A stretch of DNA of 64,000 nucleotides from Cylicocyclus nassatus (lineage: Eukaryota > Nematoda > Chromadorea > Rhabditida > Strongylidae), in contig CATQJL010000223.1 of assembly GCA_958299035.1 (NCBI GenBank), forward strand, positions 3,466,359-3,530,358, in the 5' to 3' direction. Positions 47,853 through 60,100 of the stretch are shown here, one piece after another. A model generated the notes under the pieces. That model was not told the origin of the DNA, did not search any database, and saw nothing but the letters and a program-made list of their open reading frames with translations. Position 1 is the first letter of the stretch, and every line of letters starts with the position of its first letter. The translations under genes were made by a program, and so were the position numbers.

Positions 47853-49310
47853 TATTTCGTATATCTCTAACTCCATTACCTATTTAGTCTATTTAGTATC
47901 TGTCTTTTGTGTCCCTTTACAAAAGCTTATACTTGATTCTGTGCAAGCATCCCACAGCTCCATTGCTTATCCAGTTTCGCGGCATTCCTTCAGTGTTTTC
48001 TCAAAAGATTTGCTGACAGCTTTACTCTTCTCGCGCTTGGATTAACAGCACGTCAATTTCGATATGTGTGTTAGGTTGAGTTAAAAGTAATGAAAACTTT
48101 TGGATCCCCATTTCTGAACTTTCCGCAACTCGTGTAGAATAGCGATAGAAGAGCACCCTAAACTGTATAGAATGTAGCTTTTCTTTCTCTTTTCAGCAGT
48201 GAGGCCAATGGCCCAGTTGACTTCTTAGTTGTCGCAAAAACTTTCCAAGTTTTGAACCCGTCATTTTTGCTTTGACTAAGTTTAGGTAATCCTCAGAATT
48301 TTCAGTCTGTGGTTTTCGAACAAATTCGATGACATGAAGACAAACCAGGTCCTGCTTGATGCAAACCACTACTTAGTTATTTTGAAACTAGCATTTTGAG
48401 GCCTTTTAGAATCATTTTTCTAAAAGCCCCTAATTTTCAAAAAATGGCTCAAAACAAAAATGCGTTAAACCCTACAAAATCTTCCAAATTTGAGAGCTTC
48501 GAAAATAGTTCATCATCAAACCTTGATTTTGCAAGGTAATTAAGCGTTTACCGCTTCAAATTACCAGAATCTAGAATTTCTTGTCAAGTTTGAAAAAACA
48601 ATAGAACGCCCCTAATTTGAACGAAAAACGCTTTGAATTTAAAATATCTGCAAATATTTCAGTAATTACGAAGTGATTTGGTTGAAAATCATAGCTGTCG
48701 GAAAGAGGAACAAAATCCGTGTCTGACACCGTTTAGAGCATTTGCCTGTTTACATTCTACCTAATTTGAGAATAGGTTTAAAAAGAGAAGCGTTGTTCTC
48801 ATTACTTTTGACTCACCCTAGTATGCTTGAATCGCGAATTTACAGTACCGCCCAGATAACGTAAAAGGTGGAAAAACTCCGCTTCTCGTCATAATTACGC
48901 ACTATGTATGCGATTCAGTGACAAGGTTTTTTGGTGAAGCTTAGGTGTTTTTGAATCTTGGCATTGAAATGAGTACATCTTAATGTTTCTGTCTTAATCA
49001 AATTTGTAGAAAAATATTAATTTTTTTTCTGGCTCTGGACCTCTTTATGGATAGCGCTTACGACTTTCTTTAGGATCAGAAAAGGCCAAATTGCCGAAAC
49101 GTCTACGTCAGCCTAAAAAATCTATCCAGTAATCTCTGTCAAGCTAAAGTGCCAACATCGAGAGGTTCTCTTTCTTCAATTAATCTTGATGTCATTTGAT
49201 GAGAGGGCACCTTCTTGGCAGTGCCTAGACAATTATGGGAATTCTTTTTTGAGTAAGAACTGATTGCGCTCACAGCCACTGCTTAGCTTTGGATTATGTT
49301 CTTATTTCTA
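47853..49310. other. Intergenic, nothing recognised
   Basis: 1.45 kb of AT-rich DNA without a supportable gene or repeat ends. Confidence 0.4.
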
Positions 49311-49643
49311 AAGGCACCGTCCACCCAGATTTTCGACTTCTACGTTTTTGTCGTTTCAGGACCTTCTTATGTTCCTGATTCCGATTATGAGAGAATGCGC
49401 GAAAACCTCGACAAACCCGTTCCGGAGAACCCACAGGCCGGCTTTCCGGAACGCGATTGGATGGGCGCGCACAAGTGGGCGGGCATGGATGGGGGTCCTC
49501 GTGCGTCTTCGCTATTCCGAAGCGATTTTCTCGCTTCCGAAGCGGCACTTTGCGCCGCGACTTGGGCACTGGATTGATAGGGGGTCCTACTATTACATAC
49601 TGCCAAAAGCTCAACACCCTCAACTTAGGGTGGACGGTGCCTT
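49311..49643. mobile_element. MITE with TA target duplication
   Basis: The ends are AAGGCACCGTCCACCC and its exact complement, with TA on both sides, so this is probably a Tc1/mariner-type MITE of 333 bp. The middle is GC-rich and open in several frames on both strands, which explains the long frames here. There is no transposase. Confidence 0.8.
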
Positions 49644-50533
49644 TAAGCGAAGAATCAGTTCTAAACTCTTGCCCATCGTAGTCCTGCTAGGCAGATCAAC
49701 GTCTTCGCTACGGTATTGGTCGAAAATTTTAGATTGGCTTGTTGGTTACCAATGCTTGTAACTGATTTATTTGAAGCCTTCGAATCCATACTTAAATGAA
49801 AGCTTCGGGTACCCAGATTACACGGCCTTTTCTTTTACGGTGTCAGTCCTTTTTATAATGGAGTCATTTCGTGTGCGTTGCATGAATATTTGATTTGTGG
49901 ATTTGGATTTTGTACCAGTACATGAATTTGCTTTGGACTCAGTAGGTGGTGCAACCATTCTCCCTTTTGTTCTCCAAGAAACTTGTTTTTATGATCTTCC
50001 GCTTAATTTTTAGCATTAATGGTCTTTTTACACAACTTTTGGTTTTTCTGCTAGTTTTCTTGCCACAATTCCATCCCCTTGCTCTACGCAATAAAGCCAA
50101 GAGCGAGATATTTCTAGTTTATTTGTCATTTATGAGCGCCACATCAAAAGCGCGGCCAACCATTGACATTTCGTGACGTTCGACTTGTTAAGTGGGAAGC
50201 AAGAAATGTGACGACGGCGTGCACTCAACACGGAAACAATGCCGCGACTCGACTCGAACGGGTCAAAACGCCCTTATTTGGGTTTATTTGTTTCGAGAAT
50301 CGATGCATCGCAAGTCTCTCGCTCAGTACACAAGAAGAGGCGGAGCCGAACTTTGCGAGCAGTCACGCGACTTGGCGTAATTTTCAAGCTTCGTGCTTCA
50401 TGCTTGCCTTGTTCCTAGAAGTTTGGACCTTTGCTTTTTGAAATATTCGATTTTCTTGCAACTTATTCATTTAGATGTCGTTGCCCTTATAACTTTATCA
50501 TGCTTAGATATAGGCTAATAAATCTAAATCCTG
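49644..50533. other. Intergenic, GC-richer patch
   Basis: No gene is supported. 50150-50380 is richer in CpG than its surroundings (for example GACTCGACTCGAACGGG) and could be a promoter, but no gene follows it. Confidence 0.3.
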
Positions 50534-51144
50534 TGGCCGTATTCATCAACGAACCCTCGAGGTTAAAAGTTACCTCAGCTAGCATTTTAGTTTATAACCC
50601 GTATTCACAACATGATCGCAATGAAATTCTCTCATGGGTTAAGTCTACCTTGAGGTAGAAATGAACCTTCAAACGCATAAACCCGTATTCATCACTCTAC
50701 CTTGAGGTTGAATTTTACCTCAATCATCATTTCTCCACCAACTTTCTATTATGCATCCAAGGTAGAATTTAACCCTAGGATAGCTAGGGTTAAAATCTAC
50801 CTTGAATTTGCACATAAGAGTTGAACTCTTCATAAGGACCTCCTTCATTCTAATCTTTGAGGACCTTATTCTGACGCAACCGTTTTCAAGGACGAATATA
50901 TTATATCAATACTAGCTCAAATTTCACTTGTTTACTTACACGGAAACCTTTTTTTGTCGAAGTTACCTTTTTAGATGGGAATGTATAAGTTTAGCAGAAA
51001 ACATCCCAAATCTGTCTTTTTATTTGTGGAACGTTCCTTAACGAGGAGTTGTGAGCGTTTATTGCAGCATGAATTTACATATACATTTAGGATGGAGTTG
51101 CTAAATCTCACTAGTCTTCAAATAAAGCAATAATTGTAAGATAT

Positions 51145-51440
51145 ATTAGGCTGGACACTAAGTTTTGCACCTAGTTTCATAAATTCAACCTCTTTAATTA
51201 TGGCGCATTCAAACTTTGGCAATATGTAAAGAGCAATATGTGACACAACTGCGCGCAGATTGCTCAAATTTTGACATGAAATAGGAAAGTTTCAGGCATT
51301 TTTCAAAAACTAGTAAATTTTGAGAATTTCTGGAGTTTCAAGCTGAAATGAAGCCGTTACCAGCCTAGACCATGCGCAGTGATCCGAAATCGTGTACGAA
51401 TTATGGCTAGAAGTTGACTCATTGGCTTAGTAAGAAATAA
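51145..51440. mobile_element. Mariner-like fragment, copy 2
   Basis: Begins TTAGGCTGGACACTAAGTTT after TA, and its interior shares AAATGAAGCCGT and GGCTAGAAGTTGAC with the mariner-like element at 37944-38845. The right end is missing. Confidence 0.6.
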
Positions 51441-51481
51441 ACAAAATTTAGGGGTGTCGAGATTTGGCGCCCCCACAAAGT

Positions 51482-51523
51482 CGACCAAGTCGCAGTACGC
51501 AAGCGCGTACTGCGACTTGGTCG
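51482..51523. repeat. Perfect 19-bp-arm hairpin
   Basis: CGACCAAGTCGCAGTACGC and its exact complement separated by AAGC. It lies directly before the family A repeat and may be part of that element's end. Confidence 0.85.
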
Positions 51524-51527
51524 CTGC

Positions 51528-51815
51528 TGGGGACGACCGTCAATGACTAAAGAGTCAGAAGCTCAATTTTCGCCGAGACTTGACATAAGGCTACTTGACC
51601 TATCAGATACGAATATCATATTCATTGGTTAAATAACGCCTCTTTCTTTGTTCAGGGTGGGACCCTATATATCAAACTTACAGTAACCTTACAAAAAAGC
51701 CTTTATCACGCAAGGTCATTATCATTTTTGTGATCAGCATGTCGGATAACACCTATACCAAGTTTCAGCTAAATCTGTTATATTTTACATTTTTTCATAC
51801 CATATACCTAGCTTA
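51528..51815. repeat. Dispersed repeat family A, third copy
   Basis: Matches 5120-5405 over its whole length with about 70 to 75 percent identity by eye. Confidence 0.6.
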
Positions 51816-52172
51816 ACCCTCATTGTGAAGCTAGAATATGGCAGAACAGCAGCTGCGCTTGTAGCTTACGTCACAGAAATCGCAATCGCAAAATTTAAGT
51901 GCATATGTCGAGAGAGAGGAAAGCATTAAATGAGTTGCAAAACTTAGTTTCCGACTATTTGATTATTGGAGTAGCTATTAAATAAACTACTTTAATGATT
52001 ATCATTGCTCCATTGAAGCGCTAAAAATATATTGCGACCATTTTTGTCCTACTTGCACATCCAATTTCAGCTCCAAAAAACGCTCATGCTTTGTCCATAA
52101 ATTTCGCAGCTAAGGAAAACAGTGGCATTAGCGTTCTAAGCCCTTTAACATGGTGTCAGAGCCCAGCACGAC

Positions 52173-52795
52173 GGTGGCAAATAGACATCCGCTCAGATAA
52201 TCGCTGGGGGCGGGCGGCCATGCGAATTTTGAGCAAGCGCGCACCGAAAAAATAGTTCGCTGATTTCTTGCGGTCCGCTTGCAGAAATTTGGAAAATTTT
52301 TGCGAAATTTTAGACGAATGCTTGGAGAGCAATCGCGGTTTCCTTATAGATTAGCAGCGGCGCAGTGGCGCATTCTCGCGGACTTTCCGCGAGAATATGC
52401 AGAATTTCCGGGGCCCGCACGGTCCTTTGTGGAAGACCGCGCAGCCCCCAGGTACTTTCCGCTGGGAGAAAGTACCTCAAACTTGAGTAATTAAACCAAA
52501 GGTGACACCTCTGCCACACAGAGTCTTACCTGTGCTCGACGTATGCCGAAAATGCATAAAAAGATTCCGAGCGCTTGCCGAAAGTTTGGTCAGCGCTTGC
52601 TGAAAGAAATTATTTGCCGGCAAAAAATGCTGTATTACTGCCCGTTGGCAGAATATGCGATCGTAAAGGAAGTGCCGCCCGCTGAAGGTTTGGCCACGCC
52701 CCAAAATTCTGCTGACCGCCTGCAGAAAAGCGCGAGGCGGACCGCCTGCCCCCGCTGATTATCTGAGCGTGAAACGACTTCGCCTTTGCCACTAT
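52173..52795. repeat. Foldback element, about 620 bp
   Basis: GGTGGCAAATAG near 52174 and CGCTCAGATAATC near 52190 are mirrored near 52790 and 52757, and much of the interior also pairs. It is GC-rich, with many short open frames on both strands. Confidence 0.65.
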
Positions 52796-52954
52796 CGATT
52801 TTTATGATTTCCCGCTTGATCTCGCCAGTTGCGTACAGTCGCTTCATTTCATATGATCATGTGTGTCATTGCACACACAGTTCACCTTTGGCGTCCCCAT
52901 CCTGGATTCGTGGGAGAAAGGGGTTGTTCGATAGGGCAATGTAGGTTGTTCGAT

Positions 52955-53110
52955 TGGGCGATTCCCTCCTTAAAAGGATCGGCGTCGTGCTGTTCCGGAT
53001 CCTAACAAAGAGGCCGGGAGGAGTTTTGGGACCAAAGTTTTACATACTAAACTATAAGAGTGAAACAGAGTTATGTAAAAATTTTGAAAACTTATGTGAA
53101 TTTTTGCGGT
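52955..53110. mobile_element. Fragment of the hAT-like family
   Basis: Aligns with about 24430-24600 inside the hAT-like element (blocks CTAACAAAG, GGAGGAGTTT, GGGACCAAAGTTT and TTATGTGAATT). Its ends are missing. Confidence 0.6.
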
Positions 53111-53191
53111 ATTTGCGTTTCATATGATACACCTCAATTCTAACTCTACTTATACTCTGATGGCCATGAAGCGTGTTCTTCTTCCTATTGT

Positions 53192-53772
53192 ACACGGTGT
53201 CCCAAATGTAAGTACTCACTCTTTAATCGGTGGTAACTCTCTTCTCAGGAAGCCTTTTGCTTAGCTGCGAGTACCATGCAGTAGTGCGCTTCAACTTAGG
53301 TTTATAGTATGGAGCAAAACACCTATGGCTCTTAATTGCTGTAAGATCGATAGGAAAATATACAGCGCCATTTTGAAATAGGCCAGCAAAAAAAGCTTCC
53401 AAAAAGCTGGAAAGTTGTGTAGCAGTGTTTCAGAGATGCTAACACCATTAGACAACCTTGCTGAGAGTTTCTACGCGTTCCAATTGGTTTAGCCATTTTG
53501 GGCCAAAATTCATACATTGATTTCAACCATCAATGTCTGTTTTTATATAAATTTGATAGGAAGTTAAGGAGGGTTTTAACTTTGTTAAAAACCCTCTTCA
53601 ATTTCTATTGTAATACTACAGTAATGAAGAGCTATAAGTGCTTTGCTCCATACCAGCAATCTAAGTTCAAGCCTGCTCTACTGGATGGCTGTTGAATCTA
53701 ACCGAAAGACTCTGTGTGAGAAGAGATATTAACGATCAAAAAGTGCGTACTAACATTTGAGACAACCCTATA
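53192..53772. mobile_element. MITE with long inverted ends
   Basis: The left end CACGGTGTCCCAAATGTAAGTAC and the right end, whose complement reads GGGTTGTCTCAAATGTTAGT, are inverse copies, and the similarity runs inwards for about 150 bp, including CATACCAGC/TATGGAGCAAA blocks. Such GTGTCCCAAATGTAAGT ends are typical of Tc1/mariner-derived MITEs. Confidence 0.65.
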
Positions 53773-54097
53773 TCAATTGCCACGTCCAATCATGTTGAAA
53801 CATGATTGCTTAGTTCCTCAGAAGGCTTTCCTGCCAAAACATGGTAACGTGCACCTACAAGATATACGGCATTATCAACATGAGTCGGAAAATCACCAGC
53901 AGTAGAAGATTTCATGCACCGCTGATACGTCATGGCATGTTCCGAATAAACGTCAGTAAGTACTCTGTTGACTACCAGGTAGATTTTAACCTCAAGGTAG
54001 ATTTGTGAATAGCAAAGTTACCTTGAGGTTAAAATCTACCTTGAGACGTGCTCTCAAGGTAAAATTTAACCTCAAGGTTCGTTGATGAATACGGCCA

Positions 54098-55155
54098 CTG
54101 ATGTAGTGTTTTAGCATTGCCGACAACAATTGCGCGTAAAAAGTGGCCATTGGGCGCGCAAAATATGAAAGTGGGGGCGGCCATTATGGCCATTCCTACA
54201 TGCATCTTTCGGCGTTAAGGCTCACACTTTTTTCCGCGTAATTGTTGCCGGCACCGCAGCAACACCATTCAACCGTCAAACCTCTAGATTTTCTCACAAT
54301 TTTCTTGATCAGCTACGATAATCAAGACATTATTTCTCTCAAAAAATAACCGAGAAAAGATGTTTGCCCTCAAATATTAGCACTGATAACAAATTTTGTT
54401 GAGTTTCTTGCATCTAGTCCACTAGTCACGCCATCCTCCCCTTCATCTAGTTTTCTCCCTTCCCTCTTAAGCATGTGCTGCCCCCTATTCGCTAGGGAAT
54501 AACTTCTTGTATTCGTCAACAATTAAGAAAAAGTTGGCAACAACACAAGAAATCGACCTTTTTTGGAGGAAATGAAAAAATTTTCAAAATCTAGCTACCT
54601 TGACTTGCCTGTATCAAAAGATGAAGAATGTAGATGTGCTAGTAGTGCGGAGAAACCGGAGCTGTAGCGCTTCTCGTTGTAAAAAATTCTTTGACGGATA
54701 TTCTGCCGCAAAGAGAACGAGTCCCTCTCCGCCCCCCCTCCCCACTATTCCTTTTTTCCCGCTTAGAATAGATCGCGAATTTTGGAAGTGATTATAAGAT
54801 TGTGCAGAAGACTTGTTTTTTTTTAAATAAAGTTTTTTTACATAAATGACTGATATGATTTTCCAAGGTATAAAATTGGATTGGCGAAACTTTATGAAGC
54901 GCTGCTGCCTCCAAAAATCTTTTTGGCGTAATTTTGTCGCCTTCTCCTTTCCCGAGATTGCCATTGAAAATTAGGACCTTACTCCGAGCACATAGTTTGT
55001 TTTTCCCCCATTACTGCCCTTTCCTGCTAGCTTGCGAACTTTCATATCAGTTTTATCACCTAAGCCATTCCAGTGCTCTAGGGAATGCTCTGTACCGTAG
55101 ATAACGGGGTTTTCGCCTGCATCTACAATACCTTTTTTTCAAAAATTTTCAAAAA
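54098..55155. other. Intergenic, nothing recognised
   Basis: No gene is seen. A 116-codon minus-strand frame at 54614-54964 has low complexity at its end and no support. Confidence 0.35.
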
Positions 55156-55460
55156 ACGACACACAGTTGCCGGATTCATGTGACATCACCGTAGCGTGGC
55201 CATATCTGCTTTAGAATGGACGAAATCTCAATTCAAGGGCACCATTCAACTCAGCGCGGCACAGCGAATCTTCTATCATATAGGAGTGCCCGCTTGAATA
55301 CAGGCTAGGTTCCACGAATCATTTCAGATTTCTGCTTACGGTAGGATGCCCGTGAGTGCAATTAAGCACACTGAGTGACTTACCGTAAGCAAAAACCACT
55401 CTGAAGCGAGATATGGCCACGCTACGGTGATGTCACATGTATCGGACGACTGTGCGTCGT
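55156..55460. mobile_element. MITE, about 305 bp, long terminal inverted repeats
   Basis: The arms are about 65 bp, sharing ATGTGACATCACCGTAGCGT and GGCCATATCT and beginning ACGAC. A second, inner inverted pair (CTTACGGTA / TACCGTAAG) lies within. It is non-coding. Confidence 0.8.
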
Positions 55461-55714
55461 ATTCAAAAAAAAAGCGGTATTATAGCTCCGATATCGAAGT
55501 CGATTGACAAAAACATATTCCTCAAATGACAATAGCAAATCACAGCCTTTTGTGCAAATGGAGCGGATAGGAGGGTGGGGGATGGGGGAGGCGGTGTTGT
55601 AATGATCTGAAGCGCGGCTGTAAAGGTATTCGTCAAATCTTGTCATTGGTGTGACTAGGCAACTGTTGATTTATTGGATGGTGGTGGTAATAGAGCATGT
55701 TTGGACCTACCTTT

Positions 55715-55869
55715 CCCCCAGAAATGTTCCCATAGGTACCATCAACGGGCTGCTTTTCGATCGTTTCAACAGCCAACTTCGAACAAGCGCTTTGAATTTG
55801 CTGAAGTTAACGTGTTAAAACGATCGAAAGGCAGCCACGTTGAAGGTACCCATGGGAACAATCTGGGGG
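55715..55869. repeat. Foldback, arms about 50 bp
   Basis: CCCCCAGAAATGTTCCCATAG near 55715 pairs with GGGAACAATCTGGGGG near 55854, and CGATCGTTT near 55759 with AACGATCG near 55819. The loop is about 50 bp. Confidence 0.75.
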
Positions 55870-57185
55870 AACAAACCATATATAAGAGCTTTGTTATTTT
55901 TCATTTTTTCATCATTTCTTATCCTTTATCCGAAAATACGTACAATTGCTTGATAGAAAGCCTTAAAGTCTGAAGTATTGTTTTGCAACGTTATCACCAA
56001 GAAATGCGCTATACTCACAGTACAATGACTTATGGAACAAAGAGATCTTGTTTCACATCAAACCACTCAAGATTGAAAAGGAACCTCTGTCATAATTTAG
56101 CGTCTTGTACGTCAACATCCGAAGACCAAAATTTTATGCGATTGCATATATGCTCAAATTTTGACGCTGAGTATGCACTGGAATCCTTGATTTTCAACTA
56201 ATTGGTAATATTGGTGTAATTCCAAAGTCCTAAGTATCAGAGCGACTGCTTTGGAGTACGACGACCTCTTTCTTCGCGCAACTGTTTTTATGTTGATTTT
56301 TCGTGCTTTCGTAAGTTTTCCTCAGTCGTGGGTGACTCTATGCCATCGACAGCTCCACTGCAAGCTCGAAATGGTGTAATTACACACAAGTGGTGAGATG
56401 AGGATGAGCTCAGCTCACCTCTTTTTTCTAGATACCCAAGATATTCAAGCAAAAAGGTGAAAATGTCTGGCTCTAATACTGCTTTCCAAATAATAATCAA
56501 ACGGACCGTCAAAGGCCTCCCGGTTTATTGCCAGACATCATCCCCACTATAAACAGCCTTTTTGTCAATTGGTGTCACTGTCACATTCAAGGGCTTACTT
56601 GGAAGAAAAATCCGGGCCGGAAAAGAGAGTAGTCGTTGAATCTGCTGCAAATTGCAATGCATTGTCCGTGCCTGCACACCGCCGCTCGTTTCACGCTTAG
56701 CGAGGAAAAAAAAGCTTGAAGCAGGTCGATAATCCTTTTTGAGCTTTTCTATTCAGCATCGTCTCGCTTTTTCATAACTCTACTTTCTTGTGTAGAACTG
56801 TTTTTGTTTGTTAACATCGTGGAGTAGTTTTTATCTTGGTACAGGATTGTGGAGCTTCGTTTGTAATGAAAGTAGCATAAATGTGCTTTATCCCACAATA
56901 GTCTGTATCGTTGCCAAATCTTGTATTCATAGCATCAGGCTATGTTTTGACTAGAACCGGTTATGTGCAAGCTAGGAACCTGTTTATCTCTCGTCTTCTC
57001 GATCATCCTTGGTGCAGCGATCGTGCACCGTACGTTCGGTGCACACTGTACTCTTTCTATAGCCACGCATAATATCGCTTCTTTCATAGAATCGCCCTTT
57101 TGAAGAGACATATCGGCCGTCTGTCTCTCTTTTCACATAATGACGTGTTCTCAAAGCTGTTCACATTCGGAACGCACATATTTAG
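55870..57185. other. Upstream region of the SLAIN-like gene
   Basis: No other gene was found. The last bases form an acceptor (ACATATTTAG) directly before the first ATG used in the model, so either trans-splicing occurs here or an earlier exon lies upstream. Confidence 0.4.
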
Positions 57186-60100
57186 ATGGCAAAACGATTC
57201 GAGTTCCAGTTCGAAGAGGACGAAGAAACATGGCTGACACCACAGCTATCAGAGCGATCGGTACTGATTTGAAGATTCCTTGTTTGGTTGTTCTACCACG
57301 CATTTCAGGTTGGCACACAGTCAAAGCCTGTCGATCTGAAAGAATGGTTTGGCCAAATAAAAACTTCCGATCGAGCTTCGCTACTCAGTAAAAAGCTGCA
57401 GAAATATGCTCAAAAAAGAGGTTTTTTCATTTTCTCCATTCAGTTTACTTTTTTGCATATTGTGCATGGGTAATATTAACAGTCAGGTTTAGGTGTTAAT
57501 ACTGTTACATCTTCGTTAATCATACAAATTGCTACAAGTGTCAGGGGTAGGATAGCTCTTTTCCGCTCGTCTAGGAAAGAATGCTCCTCTAGAATGCCCC
57601 TTTTTGTCGTGATGTCCGTTTATCTTTGTCTCAAATTATCTATGGGCAAGTTTTCTGCGGTGTTGATTTTGAGAGAAAAATCATCATACTTGTTCTTGAA
57701 ACAACCAAATTGAATTGCGTTTTTCGCTTGTGATTTATTGGATTTTGGCTTGAACTTCCCCAATTTAGTGCAATAGATTCAGTTACTTTATGCTTGCACA
57801 TCCTTTCCTATCAAGGGTGCCGTGAGAATGTTTTTACACGTTCCCGTCCAAAGTATCCTTTTGTCTTTCAATTGCCAAGTCTAAGTTGCAGTACCATTGC
57901 GGTATTTACTTGGTCATCTGTGTTTTATCACTGCAGAAAACAGAAACCCACAATCTTGGCCCTGGTGATTTCTACCCCCCCCCCCCCAGTTTCTTCATAG
58001 TTACAGCGATAATCATGTAATTCAAAAACAGTTGACTTTGCTCAAACTGTGAATAGCAATTGAGCTTTTACAGAGAAGTTTCATTAATGTAAGAGTGCGC
58101 TTGTACTCTGTACCAAACACGTAGGGTGCATAGCCTAGTTCATAGGGTACAGATATGCATTACTGGTTCATTGGCGCGGAACTTGCTTGAATGAAGTCAT
58201 ATATGCTTTTGTTGCGCTGCGTTCTAATTAGATAGGAGCACAAGATGCGCGGGTTTCTTGAACCGGAAACTGGTTGCAGTTGTATCACAAAAAAATCTTT
58301 AATCAAATGATTTGGTGAGGGATGGAGGCATCAGGTTTTTCTGATGCTTCTTTCCGTCATTTTTTCTCGAAAGCTGATTTTGCCACGATTATGCGCATGA
58401 TGATCACCTTGTATATCAAAGTGGAGTTTACATAGTGAGTTCAGGCCTTAGCACTTCTACCACCTTGCATTTTTGCTAAACTTACCGCATGTTACCCAGT
58501 TTTCTTGCATGCCAAGTTTATTTGTGAGAGTGTGAATGATATCGATTGTGATGCATGCTAATTTCCAAATATCTCCGTGCTTTCGATTTCAGCAGCCCGA
58601 AACGAACGCTTACGTTTGGGATCAACGCCATCTCTAGATGTTGTAGCTGAGGCTGACGGAAGTCCAGAAACTGTGCATGTTCCAGAAGATTTCAAGCCAA
58701 TGTGCACTTCCACATCATCAGTATGTTCATCTCCTGAGATACAAGGAAGCAAAACAGAATTCCGACGCTCACAAAGCGAGCAAGCGAACGACTCGGGCCT
58801 CTCGAACAGCTCCTCAGATCAATCAAACACCACGTCTCAGAGCAGCTCCATCACAAAGCCCCTGCTAAGCTCTACACCTCACCCTGGATCCAGCGCTTCC
58901 GCACTTGTTACTGCAGCAGTGGAGGTGTCGCCAATAGAATGCTCGTCAGCCAATCAAGGCCCATCAGATTCAGATGAGGAGTTCTACGACGCAAGTTCGG
59001 ACTTCTGTGAGGATGTACAACACTTGTTGATGACCTCGTCACTGCATGAAGATCAGCTCGGCAGCAACGGCATGTTGCCGGATGATGATTCGGGTCAGTG
59101 TCGTTCGGTGGTTGTTATATTGTGATAGTGATCACCTTGTGCGTGTAGTGAAATTGCAAAATGCTATCGTCTCAAATTTTTGTTGCGCCCCGTTCATATC
59201 GTGGACCGTACGTCTTTGTCATGCGCGAGCACAGAATTATGGAGGCTGTCATCAAAACGAGGTTACATTGTGTGTTGTGACGCCTATCTCTATTCCTCTT
59301 TTTATGCCCCCAGCTTACGATTTGACTCAAGATTATATCCCGGCTTTCTAACTACAGATTCGAAAGTCTTGGTCTCTACCTCTTGTCTGCTTTCCTAAAC
59401 CCTATCTGAGAGTTCAAACCTTTTCTTTGAGAAAAATCTCAGTATAACATGTGGGCAAATCCGCTGACTTTCATTTTTTATAGGGCTCTTGCTTTCGAAT
59501 TTGTCTGTTGTATGGGATTTGCGTACTTTACAGGTATATCTGTTGTTCGCAACTGTATGACTCAGTCTTTAATGAAAGTGGAGGAAGAGACACCGGCTAC
59601 TCAACTGATTGTTCAGGCCAACAACACTAAGCCATTGAGGTAAGGTTAAATCATCCGCCTATTTCTGGTTCTTCTTTGTTGGGCCTAGCGTTGTTTACCT
59701 AGTGGATCTAGTTGCTCTATCATGTGCATTAGATACCACCCCAGATTTATGGTTACTTGCTCGTAAACTAACTTGCATCATCAAACATATGTACAACTTT
59801 TCGTACAAAGTTTTGTATCCGTCTGTTGTACTGCTTTTTTTTGCGATTTTTCTCCATGAAATGACATTTCGTATCCCATCGAATTAGATCCGCTTGTCCG
59901 TGTAACATCGAATGACTGAGCGTCACAATGGGGATTTCTTTTGTTTTGTTACATGCACGATTTCATAACAGTCTGATTGTAATATTTGTTCAGATCGAGC
60001 TCTGTCAGTCCGCGAACAGTCTCTACAACAGTTTCTAGGCCAAATCAAATGAGTCTTCCATCAAAAGAGTTCTCAGGAAGTATCGAACAGGTTGGTTGAC

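Larger units (their letters stand above)
50534..54097. mobile_element. 3.56-kb element with inverted ends, host to nested insertions
   Basis: Left end TGGCCGTATTCATCAACGAAC and right end GTTCGTTGATGAATACGGCCA are exact complements, each flanked outside by CTG (a 3-bp duplication). Both subterminal zones carry several copies, in both directions, of a CTACCTTGAGGTTAAAATT-like repeat. A 3-bp duplication suits the PIF/Harbinger group, although that group usually prefers TWA. No transposase is seen. Inside lie a mariner fragment, a 19-bp-arm hairpin, a family A repeat, a foldback, a hAT fragment and a MITE, listed separately. Confidence 0.65.

Noticed and set aside
49348..49761. A 137-codon frame at the TA-flanked MITE
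   Set aside because: It crosses the element's right terminus into flanking DNA, so it cannot be a transposon gene and has no domain.
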